This document shows positions 50,432-58,964 of a stretch of 64,000 nucleotides of DNA, piece after piece. The translations under genes were made by a program, and so were the position numbers. Every line of letters begins with the position of its first letter. Within the stretch, counting starts at the first letter, position 1. The notes under the pieces are model-generated. The model searched no databases, was not told the DNA's origin, and saw only the letters and a program-made list of their open reading frames with translations. This stretch comes from Ralstonia mannitolilytica (GTDB taxonomy: Bacteria; Pseudomonadota; Gammaproteobacteria; Burkholderiales; Burkholderiaceae), in NCBI RefSeq assembly GCF_905397375.1, contig NZ_CAJPVG010000015.1:12436-76435 (forward strand). The letters are read 5' to 3'.

Positions 50432-51972
50432 AGTGATGGTCCTTCTTTCTCTGTATCAAATGGGGTGGATTCGCCGGCCATGTACTTGCCGATGATGTGG
50501 ATCTCCGCCGCCACAGCGGGAACCTCGTAGACGATGCGGCCCTGACTCATGACGACGATGCGATCGACAAGTTGGAGCAATTCATCCAGGTCTTCGGAAA
50601 CCAGCAGGACGGCAGCCCCGGCGTTGCGTGCTTCAAGGATTCGATTGTGTGTTTCTTCGCACGCGAGGAAGTCCAGGCCGAACGTGGGATTCGATGCGAT
50701 CAGCACACGCACGTCCTGTGTCAGCTCTCGTCCCAGCACCGCACGCTGCACATTGCCGCCCGACAGCGTGTTGACCCGCACGTCGAGACCGCCCGCCTTG
50801 ACCTTGAACTGCTTGACCAAGCGTTCGGCCTGTTCCTTCAGCGCCTTGCGATCGAGGAGGACGCCTTTGCGCAGTGGACGGCGATCGAAGTTGCGCAGCG
50901 CAAGGTTTTCCGCCAGCGACATGCGGGGAACGCACGCGTTCTTCAGCGGCTCTTGCGGTAGACCATAGACGCCCAGCTTGGCAATTTCCTTGCGCGATCC
51001 ATGGAAGAGGGTTCCGTCCACTCTGATCTCACCAGCGCTACTACGCTGGCCCATCAGGGCTTCGACCATTTCCATCTGGCCATTTCCCGATACGCCTGCA
51101 ACACCGACGATCTCGCCTTCGTTCACGCACAGGTTCAGTTCCTTGACCGCGTCGAGACCGATGTCGCCCTTGACCGTCAAGCCCTTGATTGCGAGAGCCG
51201 CGTGCTCCTTGCACGCTGGCCGTGGGCTTCGCTCAGTCTTGAGCGCCAGCGTGGTGCCGACCATCGCCTCGGCGAGCTCCTGATTCGACAGGTCCTTGAC
51301 GGCTCCTTGCTTGACTGCCGCGCCCTTGCGCAGGATCGTGACGTCGTCGGCATAGCGGCGAACCTCATCGAACTTGTGGGTGATCAGGATTGCACTGAGC
51401 TTTCCTGAGGTCGTGAGCTGCCGGACGTATCCGAGGACTTGCTCAGCCTCGCCCGGGGTCAACACAGACGTCGGCTCATCGAGGATGAGCAGGCGCCGGC
51501 CGAGATACAGCTGCTTGATGAGTTCGGCCTTCTGCCGCTCACCGGCCGACAACTGAGACGTGCGGACGTTCAAGTCGATCGAGAACGGCAGGGTCTGCGT
51601 GATGGCGGTCAGGCGCTCAAGCTCCCGCCGCCAATTGATGAACCCAGGCAACTTGGCTGCACTCGCCACCAGGTTCTCGGCGATGGTCATCGACGGAACC
51701 AGGGTGAAGTGCTGGTACACCATGCCGATGCCAAGCTTGTCGGCATCCTTTGGCGAGGTGATTTGCTTTACCTCACCGTCGATGACGATCGAGCCCTCGT
51801 CGGGCTGATAGAAGCCGACAAGACATTTGACGAGCGTACTTTTGCCTGCGCCGTTCTCTCCGAGCAGGGCATGCACGGTACCTGCGCCGACAGTCAGGGA
51901 AACATGATCCAGCGCTGTGACAGGGCCAAAGCGCTTGGTCATGCCGGATATTTGTAAGTTGAGCGCGTTCAC
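50428..51972 (-). CDS. BMP-type ABC transporter ATPase (double-domain)
   Basis: Fused two-domain ATPase, as in nucleoside- and simple-sugar-type importers. The 514 residues have Walker A GENGAGKS (38-45), signature LSAGERQKAE and Walker B LLILDEPTSVLTP in the first half. The second half has a degenerate P-loop region (VSGNGQMEMVEAL), signature LSGGNVQRAVL and a degenerate Walker B (LIASNPTFGLDF). The asymmetry is normal for this family. The start is GTG 51972 with aggag 6-7 bases upstream. It overlaps mmsA by 4 bases. Confidence 0.92.
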   Translation of the reverse strand: MNALNLQISGMTKRFGPVTALDHVSLTVGAGTVHALLGENGAGKSTLVKCLVGFYQPDEGSIVIDGEVKQITSPKDADKLGIGMVYQHFTLVPSMTIAENLVASAAKLPGFINWRRELERLTAITQTLPFSIDLNVRTSQLSAGERQKAELIKQLYLGRRLLILDEPTSVLTPGEAEQVLGYVRQLTTSGKLSAILITHKFDEVRRYADDVTILRKGAAVKQGAVKDLSNQELAEAMVGTTLALKTERSPRPACKEHAALAIKGLTVKGDIGLDAVKELNLCVNEGEIVGVAGVSGNGQMEMVEALMGQRSSAGEIRVDGTLFHGSRKEIAKLGVYGLPQEPLKNACVPRMSLAENLALRNFDRRPLRKGVLLDRKALKEQAERLVKQFKVKAGGLDVRVNTLSGGNVQRAVLGRELTQDVRVLIASNPTFGLDFLACEETHNRILEARNAGAAVLLVSEDLDELLQLVDRIVVMSQGRIVYEVPAVAAEIHIIGKYMAGESTPFDTEKEGPSL

Positions 51973-52015
51973 GCTGATCTCCTCTTGCTATTCCTTTGGC
52001 GGTTGGGGAACCGAA

Positions 52016-52942
52016 CTAGCGATGCAAGCTCAGTTCGCCAGGCGCATCTGCGAAGGGCGCGGAGCGCGACGTCGACGCGATCATGATTGCCAGCGTCAGC
52101 ACATACGGGGCGGCGTTGAACAGGTAGTAGTAACCCGTGATGCCCATGCCCTGCAGTGCAGGGCCGATGGCACCGGCGCCACCGAACAGCAGTGATGCAC
52201 CGAGTGCACGCAGCGAGCGCCAGCGTGCAAAGATCACCAGAGCAACGGCCATGATCCCTTGGCCACTGGAGAGCCCTTCGCTCCAACTGCCGGGGTACGA
52301 CAGTGACAAGAAGCTGCCGCCGACGCCTGCCAGGAAACCGCCTGCCATGGTGGCGAAGACTCGCGTGCGCAGAATCGGAAAGCCCTGCGCTTTCGCGGCG
52401 TCCTCGCTGTCACCAACGGTGCGAAGCATGAGCCCCCATCCTGTGCGGTTCAGGAACACGTAGATGGCGAAGGCGAGGAAGATGCCGACGAAGAACAAGG
52501 CGTTCACGTTCAGCGCTGCCCGCACCTGCGGAATGTTCGACCAGAAGCCCAGATCAATGGACGGCAACGGTGGCGCCTTGGGTTCAACGAGTGGCTTGCC
52601 CAAGAAGAAAGCGAGACCCGTCCCCAACACCATGAGGCTGATGCCGATGGCGGTATCGTTGACTCGCTTGATGCTGCAGAGCGCACCATGCAGGGCCCCG
52701 AACAGCATGCCCGCGATGCCCGCCGCAAAGACGCCTAGCCACGGCGATCCCGACCAGTAGGAGATGCCGTAACCTGCCATGGCACCCAGTACGAGGTTGC
52801 CCTCCAGGCCTAGATTGATGCGACCGGATTTCTCCGTAATGCACTCGCCAAGGCTGACAAACATGAAGGGCGTGGAGACGCGGATCGCGCCGCCGAGGAT
52901 GGCTAGTGGCAAGCTGGCCCAGCCGATAGAAGTCGCGTCCAT
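52016..52942 (-). CDS. BMP-type ABC transporter permease 2
   Basis: A 308-residue membrane protein with about eight hydrophobic spans and the BPD_transp_2 signature KSGRINLGLEGNLVLGAMAGY. It forms a heterodimeric channel with the next permease. The ATG at 52942 begins MDATSIGWASLP and lies 2 bases after the upstream permease stop, giving tight coupling. The family includes nucleoside importers and relatives of unknown substrate. Confidence 0.9.
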   Translation of the reverse strand: MDATSIGWASLPLAILGGAIRVSTPFMFVSLGECITEKSGRINLGLEGNLVLGAMAGYGISYWSGSPWLGVFAAGIAGMLFGALHGALCSIKRVNDTAIGISLMVLGTGLAFFLGKPLVEPKAPPLPSIDLGFWSNIPQVRAALNVNALFFVGIFLAFAIYVFLNRTGWGLMLRTVGDSEDAAKAQGFPILRTRVFATMAGGFLAGVGGSFLSLSYPGSWSEGLSSGQGIMAVALVIFARWRSLRALGASLLFGGAGAIGPALQGMGITGYYYLFNAAPYVLTLAIMIASTSRSAPFADAPGELSLHR

Positions 52943-52944
52943 GG

Positions 52945-54021
52945 TTAGCTCCGGTTCGACCCGTTGTGTTTCTGCAGGAGTGCGTCGCCCACCAGCACGC
53001 ACACGAAGATCAGCCCCTGAAACACCAAGATGCTGGCGTCCGGCAAGTCGAGTCGGCGCTGCAACAGGCTGCCGCTTGCCTGCAGGCCACCGATCAAGCA
53101 AGCGACGGGAATGATGGCAAGGGGGTGCTGCCGAGCCAGGAAGGCAACGAGAATCCCGCTATTGCCGTAGCCGACAATGAGCGAGGAGTTGGCGGTCCCT
53201 TGAACCGCAGCGACTTCGATCGCGCCAGCAAGACCAGCCATGCCACCCGCAACCGCGGCTGTCCCGATCACCCATCGGTTGACCGAGAGGCCGACCAGCT
53301 TTGCAACCTTGGCGCTACCGCCCACGACCCGCAGAGAGAAACCCCAGACCGTGTGACGCATTACGAAGTACGCCAAGACCGCCAACACGACACTGATCGC
53401 CAGACCAGCATGCACCTCGATGCCAGGGATCGAAGGGAGCATGTAGCTCGGGTCAATCGGATGGGTCGAAGGCTTGTCTAAGCTAGCGGGATCGCGCAGC
53501 GGACCTTCCGTCAGGTGATGGAAGATCGCGATGGCGATATACGACAGCAGCAGGCTGGAGATTGTCTCGTTCAGCCCGCGGTACTGGCGCAGTGCACCCA
53601 CGATCGCGAACCAAAGGCCACCGACCATCGCGCCAGCGCAGAGCATGGCGATCTGCATCGGGAGGGAAGGCGCTCCCACGAACGGCAGCGTGATCACGGC
53701 GCCCGCAAGTCCACCCAGGGCCAAGGCACCCTCCGCGCCGATCACAACCATGCCTGCTTGCGCCGGGAGGGCCACAGCAAGGCCGGTCAGAATCAACGGG
53801 GCTGCGCGCGCCAGCGTGTCTTGCCATGCGAACCCGCTCCCGAAGCCGCCTTGGTAGATCAACCCAAAGACTTCGAACGGGTTCTTGCCATACAGCGCCA
53901 CGAATGCTGCGAAGATTGTCGACGCGATAAGTAAGGCGGCCACGGGGAACGTCACGCTAGCGTGTAAGCGTTTAGGCTTGGCGATCGCTGCGGTCGGTTT
54001 TATCGTCATTGTCGGTTCCAT
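52945..54021 (-). CDS. BMP-type ABC transporter permease 1
   Basis: A 358-residue membrane protein with about eight to ten hydrophobic spans. The conserved APLILTGLAVALPAQAGMVVIGAEGALALGGLAG (in parts: APLILTGLAVALPAQAG, then GAEGALALGG) matches nucleoside-type permeases (YufP/NupP-like). It lies 8 bases after the binding-protein stop. The longer N-terminus (MEPTMTIKP) offers a second ATG at residue 5. Confidence 0.9.
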   Translation of the reverse strand: MEPTMTIKPTAAIAKPKRLHASVTFPVAALLIASTIFAAFVALYGKNPFEVFGLIYQGGFGSGFAWQDTLARAAPLILTGLAVALPAQAGMVVIGAEGALALGGLAGAVITLPFVGAPSLPMQIAMLCAGAMVGGLWFAIVGALRQYRGLNETISSLLLSYIAIAIFHHLTEGPLRDPASLDKPSTHPIDPSYMLPSIPGIEVHAGLAISVVLAVLAYFVMRHTVWGFSLRVVGGSAKVAKLVGLSVNRWVIGTAAVAGGMAGLAGAIEVAAVQGTANSSLIVGYGNSGILVAFLARQHPLAIIPVACLIGGLQASGSLLQRRLDLPDASILVFQGLIFVCVLVGDALLQKHNGSNRS

Positions 54022-54029
54022 GGCGGCTC

Positions 54030-55145
54030 CTACACCTCTCCGGTCACGCCTTCAACCAGGTAGTTGATCGGGTCCAATGCACGATCGTTGTCGCGATAGA
54101 CGGTGCCTGCGGGAATCACGACATTGCCCTTGTTGTCCTTGATCGGGCCCGCATAGATCACGCGCTTGCCAGCCACCATTTCGGCATGCACGCGCTCCAC
54201 CGCATCACGTACTTTCTGCGGAACTGCCTTGCCGAACGGTGTGTAATTGACGAACTTCTCTGCCAGCCCGCCGCGCAGATAGTGAACCGGCTTTTGGCCG
54301 GCCCGCACGCCCTTGATGAACTCCATGTAGGGAACAATCCAGTTCCACTCTGCTCCGGTGAGGAAGCCCTTTGGAGCAACGTCCGCTTGGCTGGTGTGAT
54401 AGCCCACCGACATCACGCCACGCTTCTCCGCTGTCTCGACAACGACCTTCGGGCTGTCCACGTTGCAGGCGATGACGTCAACGCCCTGATCTGCGAGCGA
54501 GTTGGCAGATTCGGCTTCGCGCACAGGCAATACCCAGTCGCCAGTGAAGATCACACGCACCTGAATGGCGGGGTCGACCGAGCGCGCGCCGAGGGTGAAT
54601 GCGTTGATGCTGCGCAGGAGGTTCGGGGTCGGCTTGGCGGCGACCACGCCCAACTTCTTTGTTTTGGTCATGTTGCCGGCAGTCACCCCAGACAGATATT
54701 GGGCCGCGAAGATGTAGCCGTAGAAGGTACCGACGTTCTCTGGCATGCCTGGCGTCCAGATGCCGCCGGTATGCGCAAACGTGATATCCGGATACTTTTT
54801 GGCCATCTCGAGAACGTGCGGCTTGAAGTAGCCGAACGAAGTCGCAATCACGAGCTTCGCGCCGTCTTGCCGGATCATCCCCTCCATGCTTCGCTGTGCC
54901 GCGATCGTCTCCGGCACACGCTCCTCTTCCACCACCTTGATACCCGGTACTTTCTTCAACTCCGCGGCAGCGAGCGCATGCGACTGATTGAAGCCATAGT
55001 CTTGCTTCGAACCCGAGTAGAGGATGCCGACCGTCAATGGGGTATCGGCTGCGAACGCGAGATCATTGAGAAGTAGAGAAGGAGCGGCGCTCGAAGCCGC
55101 CACGAGTTTGAGAAACGTACGCCGATCAAAACCGGAAGCGCTCAT
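54030..55145 (-). CDS. BMP-family ABC transporter substrate-binding protein, Tat-type signal
   Basis: Periplasmic receptor of the basic-membrane-protein (PnrA-like) family, which typically binds nucleosides or related heterocycles. The 371 residues begin with a twin-arginine signal (FDRRTFLKLVAAS, cleavage near AFA-ADT). The mature part has the BMP opening LTVGILYSGSKQDYGFNQSH and repeated Rossmann elements such as KLVIATSFGY. The ATG at 55145 is preceded by aaaggaga. Tat export suggests folding before export. The ligand is not predictable. Confidence 0.9.
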   Translation of the reverse strand: MSASGFDRRTFLKLVAASSAAPSLLLNDLAFAADTPLTVGILYSGSKQDYGFNQSHALAAAELKKVPGIKVVEEERVPETIAAQRSMEGMIRQDGAKLVIATSFGYFKPHVLEMAKKYPDITFAHTGGIWTPGMPENVGTFYGYIFAAQYLSGVTAGNMTKTKKLGVVAAKPTPNLLRSINAFTLGARSVDPAIQVRVIFTGDWVLPVREAESANSLADQGVDVIACNVDSPKVVVETAEKRGVMSVGYHTSQADVAPKGFLTGAEWNWIVPYMEFIKGVRAGQKPVHYLRGGLAEKFVNYTPFGKAVPQKVRDAVERVHAEMVAGKRVIYAGPIKDNKGNVVIPAGTVYRDNDRALDPINYLVEGVTGEV

Positions 55146-55177
55146 GATGGTTCTCCTTTGGTAGGTACAAGTTCTTA

Positions 55178-56146
55178 TTAGTTGAGTGGAAGGGGCGCGC
55201 GCAGGCCGGGCGCGTTGGATAGCAAAAGATCGGCTTCGAGCTCGCGCTTCTGAGCGTCGGAAAGCGGCCGAATCGGTGTCCTGACGGGGCCGCCCGCCAT
55301 GCCGATGAGCTCGCACCAGTACTTCAACGCTGCGTTGGGCATGTGGCCGCGAATGAGCGGATCCATGACCCATTTGTTGAACAACGGCCGCAGGTGCGAA
55401 AGCGCTTCGAAGTCCCGAATCACCTGGGCAGCATCGGCGCCGGCATCGAGCTTTGCGATGTAGTCGGCGATTGGGCAATGTCCCGGCACCTGATAGAGGT
55501 ACGGCTCCGGGTCGGCATAGAGAATCGGTTGCCCATACTGGAGACGGTTCTGGAAGTAGTGCTCCTCCAGCGGATCAGAGACCACCACGCCATTGCGTGC
55601 CGCTGCTCGCAACGCGGGGTTTTCACTGTAGGCGGTGGTCTTCAGCAGCTTGATTTGGGGTAGCTCGCACAGCTCGGTAAAGGAGGCCGGCGAAAGTGCA
55701 CTGCCTGCAGCCGTTGCTGCGTTGAACAGCACGATGGGCATGTCCAAGCGCTCGCAGATGAACCGGAAGTACTCGAGCTGTTGTTCTGCGGAACGCGGGC
55801 CGGAAGTGGGCACCATCAAAACGGCATGGTCAACGCCGGCAGCTTTCGCGTGCAGGCCGAGGTCCAGCGTCTCGCCGATGGATGCACCGGTCACGACGAC
55901 GGAAACGCCAAGCTTGCCGTCCGCTTCATCGCACAACACTTCCACGACGCGCTTGCGCTCTTCGAGCGAGAGCGACCAAACCTCTCCCATCAGGCCATTG
56001 CAGAAGACGCCACGCAGTCCGATCTCGATGTAGCGCCGGGCGTTGTGGCGCAAACCGGCTTCATCCAGTTCGAGTGAGGGCAGGAACGGTGTGTGAATGG
56101 CAGCCCACACAGGCGTGGGGGAAAGATTGGGCAAGCGAAAGGTCAC
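55178..56146 (-). CDS. DapA-family class I aldolase/dehydratase, atypical active site
   Basis: Dihydrodipicolinate-synthase superfamily TIM barrel of 322 residues. The Schiff-base Lys is at about residue 169 in KLLKTTAYSEN, and NGLMGEVWSLS matches the substrate-carboxylate loop. The usual PYYNKP and YNVPSRTG segments read VPTSGPRS and FNAATAAGS, so the catalytic Tyr of true DHDPS is missing. It therefore probably cleaves, condenses or dehydrates another keto acid. GTG 56146 (ggag 6 bases upstream) is preferred over TTG 56158. It is the first gene of the operon. Confidence 0.82.
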   Translation of the reverse strand: MTFRLPNLSPTPVWAAIHTPFLPSLELDEAGLRHNARRYIEIGLRGVFCNGLMGEVWSLSLEERKRVVEVLCDEADGKLGVSVVVTGASIGETLDLGLHAKAAGVDHAVLMVPTSGPRSAEQQLEYFRFICERLDMPIVLFNAATAAGSALSPASFTELCELPQIKLLKTTAYSENPALRAAARNGVVVSDPLEEHYFQNRLQYGQPILYADPEPYLYQVPGHCPIADYIAKLDAGADAAQVIRDFEALSHLRPLFNKWVMDPLIRGHMPNAALKYWCELIGMAGGPVRTPIRPLSDAQKRELEADLLLSNAPGLRAPLPLN

Positions 56147-56183
56147 AGTGGTCTCCAAAGGGCTTTCGCCCGAATCATCCTAT

Positions 56184-56195
56184 TTATCATGATAA
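56184..56195. promoter_or_regulatory. palindromic operator between the aldolase operon and the GntR gene
   Basis: TTATCATGATAA is a perfect 12-bp palindrome in an A/T-rich divergent intergenic region, 38 bases from the aldolase start and 108 from the GntR start. It is the obvious candidate site for the adjacent regulator. Confidence 0.55.
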
Positions 56196-56302
56196 TTAGA
56201 ACAATTCAGATCATATATAGTGGATCGTAGAAATCAAGGAGCCGTTCACGCCCCGATCTGGTGCGAAACAGGTTTTCCGCCAAAAATTCAAGGAGTTATG
56301 TC

Positions 56303-57121
56303 GTGAGACTCAACGACGAAGCTGGGGTATACCCGCCTATTCGCACCCGGCAAGTAAAGCGGGCAGACCTGGTGACCGAGGACATCAAACGTCTGATCAC
56401 GCAACGAAACCTGAAGCCTGGGGATCGACTTCCGAACGAGCGGGATCTGCAGGAACTCTTTTCGGTGAGTAAGAGCACGACCCGAGAGGCACTCAAGTCG
56501 CTGGAGGTTCAGGGCTTGATTACGGTGAGCCCAGGTCCTTCTGGCGGCGCCACGATTCGGGAAGTACCCCTTGAACGGACGTTGCAGCTCATTCAGAACT
56601 ACCTGTTCTTCAAAGACGTCAGCATGAAGAACATCTACAACGCACGCCGGCTGCTGGAACCCGAACTGGCAGCGGGGGCGGTGCCATTCATTACTGAGCG
56701 GCAACTGGCTGCGCTCGAGAACAACATCGAAACCTGCGAGCCAGCCTCACAGGACAGCGGTAACCTGCTAAAGCAGCGCCAGGCGGATCTTGATTTTCAC
56801 GACATCCTTGCTGCCGCAAATCCGGATCCTTTCCTCAGCTTTATCTGTCAGACGATCAATGAGTTGCTTCGGCGCCTGGTTGTATTCAGCACTGACACGC
56901 CAGCCGAGGAACACGTGAAGTTCGGGTGCGCGAACGTCCGCTGTCATTCAGCGATCCTCGAAGCCATCCGACAGCGCGATGCGGACAAGGTCAGGGAGCT
57001 GATGCGCGAGCACATGGAGGAGGCTTCAGGCTATGTAACTCGGCTCAACGGTCGTCTGGATGGCCGGCTTATTCTGGATTCGGAGATTGCTGCCAGGCCA
57101 TTGAAGCTGGAGCCGCGTTGA
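56303..57121 (+). CDS. GntR/FadR-family regulator (FCD domain)
   Basis: Effector-responsive repressor or activator, probably of the divergent aldolase-transporter-mmsA operon. The 272 residues have an N-terminal winged helix (LVTEDIKRLITQRNLKPGD, then LPNERDLQELFSVSKSTTREAL). A helical FCD ligand domain follows, with metal-ligand-like Asp/His in LDFHDILAAANP, VRCHSAILEAI and LMREHMEEA. The start is GTG 56303 with aggag 7 bases upstream. Confidence 0.9.
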   Translation: MRLNDEAGVYPPIRTRQVKRADLVTEDIKRLITQRNLKPGDRLPNERDLQELFSVSKSTTREALKSLEVQGLITVSPGPSGGATIREVPLERTLQLIQNYLFFKDVSMKNIYNARRLLEPELAAGAVPFITERQLAALENNIETCEPASQDSGNLLKQRQADLDFHDILAAANPDPFLSFICQTINELLRRLVVFSTDTPAEEHVKFGCANVRCHSAILEAIRQRDADKVRELMREHMEEASGYVTRLNGRLDGRLILDSEIAARPLKLEPR

Positions 57122-57502
57122 CGCTGTGGCCTTAAAGAGCGCGCATTCAACGATTTGATTGTGGATACAGCCGCAGCCACTTCTTCGCCGGCGTGGACTG
57201 ACGGCTTTTGTGCGTCTTTTGCCAACTGTACCTTTCCGACCGCTATCGACCAGAAGCCGCTTCCATCGGTCTTCAACTGATCCTCCTCAAGCCAGCACGT
57301 ACTCACCGAGGGTTTCCGGAACGGAACATCAATAGTTCCTAAATAGCTCCGTGGTTGCAGACTGGAATCGCTACAGTGGGTGCCATCCTGTAGTGCACAG
57401 ACCGCACCGACGGTCTTGCCTGCGCGGGAATACGATGCCGATACCGGCGCCCCCGGACCCAACGCTCGATAGAAGCGCGGTCATGCGACAAAGGAGACAA
57501 CC
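57122..57502. other. 381-base gap before the MFS gene, no convincing gene
   Basis: No intact gene is recognised. On the minus strand a 143-codon frame (57031-57462) contains a stretch with plausible protein character (FRKPSVSTCWLEEDQ, then FWSIAVGKVQLAKDAQ) but overlaps the GntR 3' end and has no ribosome site, so it may be a decayed fragment. The end of the gap holds aaaggagac, the ribosome site of the MFS gene. Confidence 0.4.
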
Positions 57503-58942
57503 ATGCAGCGCCCCCTGACAGCGGACAGCGCGCCGACTGCCATCGCTCAACCCGATCAAGACACCCGCGCCGCCGCCGCGCTCTCTGCACGGATGGACCG
57601 CCTCCCCATCACGCGCAACCTGTGGACGCTGGTGCTATTGATCTCGCTGGGCGGATTCTTCGAGGTCTATGACCTGATCTTCACGGGCTACATCGCACCG
57701 GGCATGGAGAAGAGCGGACTGCTCAAAGCTACGACGGATGCGTTTTTTGGCCTGCATGGCATGGCGGGCTTCATTGCTGCCACGTTTGCCGGGCTCTTCG
57801 TCGGCACCTTCGGGTTCGGCTGGTTGCCCGACCGCTACGGGCGCCGCACGGTGTTCACCGTATCGCTGCTGTGGTACTCGATCGGCTCGGCCATCATGGC
57901 CTGCCAGCAAAGCCCCGAAGGCCTGCTGATCTGGCGCTTCCTCACCGGCATCGGCGTCGGCATCGAGATTGTGACCATTGACAGCTACGTTACCGAACTC
58001 GTACCGCAGCACATGCGCGGCCGTGCAATGGCGTTCAATCAGATGGTGATGTTTGCTGCTGCGCCAGCGGCCGCCATTCTGTCGTACTGGCTCGTGCCGA
58101 CCACCGTACTCGGCATCGAAGGCTGGCGTTGGGTGGTGCTGCTGGGGTCAGCCGGTGCGGTGCTGGTGTGGTTCATCCGCCGCGCCGTGCCGGAAAGCCC
58201 CCGCTGGCTGGCCATGCATGGCCACGGCGATGAGGCTGACGCCGTCGTCCGCCAGATGGAAGCCGCCGCCGAGCGCGAATCCGGCAGCACCTTGCCGCCG
58301 CCGCTGCAGGCCGTCGCGCAGCCGCCGCACCGCCGTGCATCGTTGGCTGAACTGTGGCGCCCGCCGTATCGCTCGCGCCTGATCATGCTGATCGTCTTCA
58401 ACTTCTGTCAGGCCATTGGTTACTACGGCTTTGCCAATTGGGTGCCGACGCTACTCATCGGGCACGGCATCACTGTCACCAAGAGCCTGCTGTACTCGTT
58501 CATCATCGCCATCGCGCTGCCCGTCGGGCCGCTGCTGGCCATGGCCTATGCCGACCGCATCCAGCGCAAGTGGCTGATCGTCGGCGCGGCGTTTGCCGTC
58601 ATCGTGTTTGGCGTGACGTTCGGGCAATTGAAGGACCCGCTCGCACTGATTGTGCTGGGTGTGCTGATCAGCCTGGCGGGGCAGACCATCTCGGTGTGCT
58701 ACCACGCCTATCAGGCCGAGCTGTTCCCGACCTTTATCCGCTGCCGCGCCAACGGCATCGTGTATTCGGCCAGCCGCATCGGCGCCATGTTCTCGGGCTT
58801 CCTGATCGCATTTCTGCTGCGCCACTTCGGTGTGCCGGGCGTGTTTGCCGGGATCACCGCGTGCATGCTGGTGGTCATGCTGGCCATTGGGGGCTTTGGC
58901 CCGAAGAGCAACGGCGTGCGACTGGAAGAGCTGTCGCACTAG
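57503..58942 (+). CDS. MFS transporter, metabolite:H+ symporter type
   Basis: A 479-residue inner-membrane carrier with 12 predicted spans. The sugar/metabolite porter motifs are GWLPDRYGRRTVF after span 2, the ESPRWL motif after span 6 (RAVPESPRWLAMHG) and FPTFIRCRANGIVYS near span 11. This pattern fits uptake of an aromatic or organic acid. Downstream CoA-transferase and lyase genes suggest an organic acid, by inference. Convergent with the LysR gene; its terminator lies within the LysR 3' end. Confidence 0.9.
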   Translation: MQRPLTADSAPTAIAQPDQDTRAAAALSARMDRLPITRNLWTLVLLISLGGFFEVYDLIFTGYIAPGMEKSGLLKATTDAFFGLHGMAGFIAATFAGLFVGTFGFGWLPDRYGRRTVFTVSLLWYSIGSAIMACQQSPEGLLIWRFLTGIGVGIEIVTIDSYVTELVPQHMRGRAMAFNQMVMFAAAPAAAILSYWLVPTTVLGIEGWRWVVLLGSAGAVLVWFIRRAVPESPRWLAMHGHGDEADAVVRQMEAAAERESGSTLPPPLQAVAQPPHRRASLAELWRPPYRSRLIMLIVFNFCQAIGYYGFANWVPTLLIGHGITVTKSLLYSFIIAIALPVGPLLAMAYADRIQRKWLIVGAAFAVIVFGVTFGQLKDPLALIVLGVLISLAGQTISVCYHAYQAELFPTFIRCRANGIVYSASRIGAMFSGFLIAFLLRHFGVPGVFAGITACMLVVMLAIGGFGPKSNGVRLEELSH

Positions 58943-58964
58943 CCTTGTCGGAACGCTGCAGCCC

